From assembly GCA_963457665.1 (NCBI GenBank), contig OY735215.1, positions 28,769,097 through 28,833,096 of the forward strand: a stretch of DNA of 64,000 nucleotides, read 5' to 3'. The position numbers were made by a program, and so were the translations under genes. How positions within the stretch are numbered: the stretch's first letter is position 1; every line of letters starts with the position of its first letter. The notes beneath the pieces were generated by a model. That model was not told the origin of the DNA. It saw nothing but the letters and a program-made list of their open reading frames with translations, and made no database searches. Origin of the DNA: Thysanoteuthis rhombus (lineage: Eukaryota > Mollusca > Cephalopoda > Oegopsida > Thysanoteuthidae). Shown here in pieces: positions 59,050 through 64,000 of this stretch.

Positions 59050-59622
59050 TATGAAGGTTTTTTGACAGGTACATTTTTTTATTTTTAAGCACCAAAGATT
59101 TTTAATCATTATAATACACTGGTGGAGTCATACTTGGTCTTATTTCCAAAGGCAGATACGTCTCCATAAGAGCTTAAAACCTATTAATAGTGAATGATGG
59201 GGAAATTGAGTCATTGCAATTCTATGGCTCAACTGAGAATGACAAAAATTTCCATCACGTCATTGTTAGCTTGCTGAACAGAATGCAATGTATACATTGT
59301 TTATTTCATGTTCTCCAGACAGGGAAGATGAGAAGGAGGAGGTTAAAGAGCAGACATCTTATTGGGTTGAGTTAACTGAGAGAAAGAAATGTAATGGATG
59401 ACATTTGTTCCTTTCATTTCAGAGAGGCAAGGGAAACATATATACAATATAGAGGTTTAGGTAAATATGTATATCATGGTATCTTAGGTTGAGCTCTGCA
59501 TATATCTCACTTTTGCCTATATACCTTGACTTACACTCAGATTGAGTTGCGTCCATAAAATTAAAATGTAAACTACTTGCAAGATGACCAGGAAAAGGAC
59601 AGAGATACTCAATATACATATT

Positions 59623-59710
59623 AGGGCATCCGGCTGTGGTATAATGGTTAGCAGACTAGCTTAGCAGACCATTATTACTGTAATGAGTTTAGTTCGTACC
59701 AGGTGCCCTC
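59623..59710 (+). repeat. tRNA-derived SINE head
   Basis: GGCTGTGGTATAATGGTTAG is A-box-like and TAGTTCGTACC is B-box-like. GGGCA at the start and TGCCC at the end could pair as an acceptor stem, but the T arm does not form at a standard distance. The following GAGCTAAGCTTAGTAAATAC occurs in other copies (for example near 610). Confidence 0.55.
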
Positions 59711-60430
59711 CACATATGACCTTGCGCTAGATGGAGCTAAGCTTAGTAAATACCAATACTTTGACCATCATTCTATCCATGAGCTTTTATGTTGGTATAT
59801 AAGACAGTCAATCAATTCTAAAAAAACAAAAAACTATGCAAATACTACACTGTACCCAATACACTGGCATTACGACTAGGGGTCTGTTTACTGAAGCTTG
59901 ATATGGACGGTTAGAGTGCCTGGATGAACTGCAGAGAATGATAGTCCTTCAAATACAATTGTAAACCATTTGCCTTAGAGGAAAGATAAAGAATTATTTG
60001 GAAATCAAGAAAAATGCCTCCTCTCTTATTTATATGTATAGAATGATGTCCAATATAAGCAAACATCTATTTTACTGTTTAGTTTATAAATAATTCAATT
60101 TCTACAACAGATTTGTATGATATCTATGAATCTTTTATAATCAGAGGAAACTGCTTTCCTGTCTGGGTAGAATGGATAAGTCACACATAAATGCCAGGAT
60201 GTGGTTTATTGACCTAGATTCTCCAGATGGACTAACCTCACTGAAAGACAGCAAGTTTACTTCACATCTAAAAAAATACCTTCTTCAGAGAACTCACTGA
60301 AGCTATTTGGATTTTACACAGGAGATGGAATTTGAAAATTATTAACACGTTGCCAATTGGTATCAACAGATCCTGGGAGTGTATACTAAATAACTCTGTG
60401 GGGAAAGTTTAGCGGTTCTTCCTAAAAATC

Positions 60431-60505
60431 TTGGTGGTAGCTTAGTGGTTAGATTGTTTGACTGGAAAATGCAAGGGTTACAGTTCAATATCTGGTAGCA
60501 AATAG
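60431..60505 (+). repeat. tRNA-derived SINE head
   Basis: TTGGTGGTAGCTTAGTGGTT (A-box-like) and GGGTTACAGTTCAATATCTG (weak B box). No tRNA fold is apparent. Confidence 0.45.
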
Positions 60506-60509
60506 CACC

Positions 60510-62560
60510 AACTCGTTTTAAAACTTGTAAAATCTACTTAATGACCCCCCCCCAGAAAAGAACAAGGTTAAGTTCAGTCGTAGCAGATCAGGCTAAAGAT
60601 TCTTGGTAGGTTTGCTCCTGAATCAGGTTATAGTAAGGGAAACTTGCTCAGCATTGTCTTCATTTTCCATTCCTTGCCTTGAAACTTAGCCTCAGTTGCC
60701 TCCATGTTATTTAAAACAGAAGGCATTAATTTGTCTCTATTTCTTCAATGGTCCATCAAAACTCATTCATTATTTCTGTAGTAATTGTAGATTTTTATCG
60801 GGCAGGGCTATGCTAGCTTAACACCCTATATGAACTGCCTTGCATGGCTAAAGGGCTCTTACAGTCCTCCTATTTACCCATAGCTGTGAGAAGAATTGGG
60901 ATTCATGCTTTTCCCCCAAAAGGCATTAGTGTTAAGCGAACACAAACTGTTCCAGTCAAAGTTTGAATTCAGTTTGCTGACTCCATTCTAGTTGGCTCTA
61001 ACCATTAGGACAGCCTCATCTCCCAAGTCAAAAGATAGAATATTTAGATTTGGTAAATCCATTTCTGATTTGGCAAATAGCAGCAATATCATCAGCTTGA
61101 CTTTATTTTGGAGGGGGCTCCATGTCTGTCGCAGGCAGTTAGCGAAGTCAGTGAGAGATGAGCAAATTCCTAAAAGGCAAATGCAAGAGAAGGATTGACC
61201 GCCGAAGGGGGTATGGGTTTTGCGGCTGTGGAGATTTTCTGGTAAATATGTTGCTTATGCAGTATCTGTAGATAAAAACCTAGAGTGCCACTTTTCAAAC
61301 TCTTCAAATCATTTTGAATCCGTAAACTCTGAGTTGAAGTAGAGAACAAAAAAACAAGAAATTTGAAGTCCCATCCCACGTTCTACATTATTGAAATTTG
61401 TTAACAGTGAACAGATGAATGCATGTGAGAAAACAAACAAAAAACAGATTCATCAATTGTTGTCTGAAGTTTTGAGACGATCTATCTTCATTATTCCATG
61501 AATTATTAGGATCGAATGATATTAGATTGAGCAATTTATAGAATAAGATTCATCCATTAATTTCTTTCAACATTATTGAAGAAATCACCTCTAAACAATG
61601 GTGGAAAGAAGGGATATAGCATATACCGACGTCTCAATTTCCAGGGTTTTTGTATATTTATGGAGACATTATCATAAACTTAGTTACCAAGACCGTAGCT
61701 TAACAAATACCTACTTAGTTACCAAGACCCATTTCCATCACAAACAGTAACAAGAACGTATGAAAATGTTCTCTGTTACTGCTTAACAGAATACATTTTA
61801 TGAAAAAAAAACAAAACAGTAAAATATACAGAAAACCTAACTTATATTCATAGATCTTATCTTTTTTAAAGATATACAAACAATCAACATGTATTCTTCA
61901 TGATATATAGAATTATTTTGATAAATAAACATCAAAGTTCATATATTTTTAAGACCAAAAACAATGTCAAATCTAAAACATAGACATAAAAAAACAATAT
62001 TTGATTGATACTAAATATTTCAATGTTAATCTACATCACCTTCAGGGTATAAGTATATTAAATTATGATTTCCTACGAATTTATCTTTTGGAATTCCTTT
62101 CATCCACTATCATATTATTTAATACTAAACTATTCATTTATTTGTAATGATTAATTATACTTTAATAAATATTATGTAGATCTGATATTACAAACTAATA
62201 TTATGAATAACTACTTTAAAACTTGAGTTTTAAAATGTATAAAAAGACAAATCAAAATAGTATCATCAACAATTACATAGATATATAGATGATCCTACAC
62301 GAAATTATTTTATTGAAAAGTTCTTAGGGTTTTTTTTTTTTCAAATTGGATTTTTAAAATCTTCAGATTGTATAGATTGAGATGAATTTTTAAAATTGAA
62401 CATTAAGAGAAAAAGCCAATGAGGAGAATCTAATTGCTACATGTAAGTGTACGTACGCCGTTAAGCGTGTGTTAACAATCATTACCTTGGTTATTATCAT
62501 GATTAATATCATTATTTAACTTCTAGAAGTAAATAAATATATAAAAAAAAGGACTAGAAA
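60510..62560. other. Gene-free part of the probable NRF1 first intron
   Basis: AT-rich with a C run at 60546-60554. The open frames at 60992-61198 and 61170-61379 show no domain. Nothing else was recognised. Confidence 0.4.
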
Positions 62561-62585
62561 ACTTTTTGGGCCACTCACTGCCGAG

Positions 62586-62593
62586 TGCGCATG
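62586..62593. promoter_or_regulatory. NRF1-type half site
   Basis: TGCGCATG matches the first eight bases of the YGCGCAYGCGCR consensus; the second half is not kept. A second GC alternation, TGCGCGCGCGCC at 62643-62654, matches the consensus with two mismatches. Confidence 0.35.
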
Positions 62594-62675
62594 GTTTGCC
62601 AGTCAAAATGACACAAATTGCATGTGCGACTGCGTACGAGTTTGCGCGCGCGCCATTACTCCTTCCTTCCCCGGA

Positions 62676-62683
62676 TTCGCGCC
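62676..62683. promoter_or_regulatory. E2F-like site
   Basis: TTCGCGCC agrees with the E2F core (TTSSCGC class). Such sites occur by chance in GC-rich promoters. Confidence 0.3.
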
Positions 62684-62879
62684 ATTCGCTCTTTGATCAC
62701 CACAAATGCCTTCCTTACTTCGAACGCTGGGCGCTTAATATTTTTCAAAATGGATCATTCTGGGGAAAAAAACTCAACTATGAGGATCAGTTACCACAAA
62801 TATTCTAACAAAAAAGGAGAAGCTCGAAGACGAATCTGCACCTTGAATCTACGCAACAAAAAAAAAAGAAGATTTTTCA

Positions 62880-62913
62880 GTGAAGTGTAGTAAACTGTCC
62901 GACTACACTTCAC
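62880..62913. other. Perfect 12-base-pair hairpin with a 10-base loop
   Basis: GTGAAGTGTAGT and ACTACACTTCAC are exact inverted copies separated by AAACTGTCCG. It lies in the putative 5' leader or core promoter of NRF1. It could be an RNA stem, a dimer binding site, or a remnant of a foldback element. Confidence 0.8.
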
Positions 62914-62953
62914 GCCATGTTTGTTATTTGTTGTTATGTTGGGGGGATGCAGT

Positions 62954-62961
62954 CGCCATCT
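62954..62961 (-). promoter_or_regulatory. YY1-like initiator site
   Basis: GCCATCTT on the plus strand, that is AAGATGGCGAC on the minus strand, matches the YY1 consensus in the orientation used at start sites of minus-strand genes. Confidence 0.4.
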
Positions 62962-62964
62962 TTC

Positions 62965-64000
62965 CCCCCACTTTGTCCCGTCTCTTTCACCCACAAACTT
63001 TCCTTGTTATTATAATAATTTTCCGACGACTTAAATGCCCAGAATTTTATTTTGTTTCTCACATCCTCAACTAATGGTGGAGGGGTTTATGTAATTGATT
63101 GTTGTTGCCAAATTGTTCTGTTTACGTTGTTCGTATTTTTTCTGAACAGCCCGCCGTTGTTCCCACTCTTATCATCAGTCTCTTTTTTTTTCAATTAATA
63201 GTAGTACGTGAAAATACAAGGAAGTAAACAAGTTTACGATTGAAGTTTTAGCGCCATTTCAAATTCCCGTTTAATTTTTATCCACAACCTTTTAACATCC
63301 AAAACAAATGAATATGAGAAATGTTTCATTGTTTTACCTTTTAATGTATCGTAGCGAGAATAGACACGAAGTAAAATTAGCTGCTAAGTCTAGCTAGTTT
63401 TTGTAGAGGTGAGACGTAGCAACTTTTTCATTCAGATTTCTCGTCAGAAGTGAAATGGATAAGATATTCGTAGTCTGAGATGAACTTTTGTTCAAGCAAT
63501 GAAGTTGGACTACAATTTGGGGAAATATTAAATCATATGAAGTCAACATTCATTATTTAACAGATTTATCAATGAAAATATTCTGATACTAATTCCTTGA
63601 TCATTATGAAAATTGAGGTTTTTCTCATTAGACGAAAATTCGGCCGCACATTTTCATAAGCCTTTATCTCCATTTCTAATTCAATATCTCACGTTATTAG
63701 TCGATTTTAACAATACAATAGACTAAACATGAACTGTACTACTGAGTGATTGACCAGCGATCAATTTCAGTCTATTTTGTTGAAGTTGAACTGATTCTTC
63801 TCAAGGAAAATACTAGGCCAAGAAAATGAGGGGGATGATAACTGAGTTATAACAAAACGTAGAGAAATTTTATTGAAATGATATTTTTCGTAACGTTTTG
63901 TTTTTATGTTGTTTTTTTTTTCATAACACTTGAAAGAATTATACTCTAGATGTCTCCAACAAAAAAAAAAAACGGAAGAACGGCAATGTAAGAATAAAAT
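62965..64000. other. Upstream of NRF1, nothing recognised
   Basis: Sequence becomes AT-rich again to the end of the window. No exon, repeat family or open frame of interest was recognised. Confidence 0.4.

Larger units (their letters stand above)
44884..62576 (-). other. Probable first intron of NRF1, about 17.7 kb
   Basis: Between the acceptor at 44884 and the candidate donor at 62577. No other exon was recognised. It holds SINE copies (45077-45690), a three-copy long repeat (45937-47630), (TA)n tracts (45805-45864, 51629-51660, 51738-51784, 52987-53014), tandem repeats (51885-52300), foldback and hAT-like elements, and G/purine-rich minisatellites. Open frames in it (for example 48213-48473, 50143-50802, 55638-55880) show no domain. 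Confidence 0.5.
62579..62950 (-). promoter_or_regulatory. NRF1: Probable NRF1 promoter and non-coding first exon
   Basis: This is the only GC-rich stretch with many CpGs in the right third of the window. On the minus strand a consensus donor GCA|GTGAGTGG lies at 62578-62577, giving an exon whose left end is 62579; joining to the acceptor at 44884 would place a leader in front of the NRF1 start. The transcription start is not determined; a YY1-like site at 62954-62961 suggests the right border, since such sites often sit at starts of TATA-less genes. No TATA box is evident. An alternative is a bidirectional promoter that also serves a plus-strand gene outside the window. Confidence 0.5.

Noticed and set aside
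59623-59710. Functional tRNA gene
   Set aside because: Ends can pair as an acceptor stem, but the T arm is not at a standard distance and no anticodon arm is clear; similar heads elsewhere mark it as SINE-derived.
62566-62890. Plus-strand open frames in the GC-rich stretch, as the start of a second gene
   Set aside because: No domain and no convincing donor on the plus strand; the stretch is better explained as the promoter and first exon of NRF1.

Overview
This is an animal nuclear genome window, AT-rich, with large introns, many (TA)n microsatellites, tRNA-derived SINEs and short inverted-repeat (foldback) elements. An invertebrate, probably a mollusc and plausibly a cephalopod, fits the repeat texture, but that is an impression; no sequence here proves the clade. 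Almost all short open frames are not genes. Two split host genes can be reconstructed from splice sites and reading-frame phase.

Left part, 1 to about 17.3 kb, plus strand: the 3' end of a single-pass membrane receptor gene. Four exons (1-175, 3355-3495, 12963-13214, 16339-16481) join through three phase-1 introns and give 236 residues: a Thr/Ser-rich stalk, one LDL-receptor class A module, a transmembrane helix, and a short tail with a Cys/Arg-rich juxtamembrane segment. The 5' part lies outside the window and I do not recognise the family. Its introns carry an internally deleted mariner of the Hsmar1 type, several foldback elements and tandem repeats.

Middle, about 17.3 to 35.3 kb: no gene supported. 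It holds foldback elements, a non-LTR retrotransposon 3' fragment, SINEs, microsatellites and diverged dispersed repeats. Its right part may include the 3' UTR of the next gene.

Right part, 35.3 to about 62.95 kb, minus strand: a complete orthologue of nuclear respiratory factor 1 (NRF1, the family of fly Ewg). Eight coding exons (44860-44662, 43643-43529, 42894-42759, 42092-41943, 41171-41013, 38595-38314, 36721-36532, 35531-35347) join with matching phase to encode 471 residues. A probable non-coding first exon and promoter sits about 18 kb upstream at 62.58-62.95 kb, in the only GC-rich, CpG-containing stretch of this part. It has YY1-like, E2F-like and NRF1-like motifs and a consensus donor at 62577-62578.

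The two genes are convergent and show no sign of working together. I found no CRISPR array, operon, phage or otherwise exotic system. The unusual content is in the repeats: a foldback family with a tRNA-like core, a SINE whose 3' end runs into (TA)n tracts, and several apparently unnamed short inverted-repeat elements, one of them inside an NRF1 intron.
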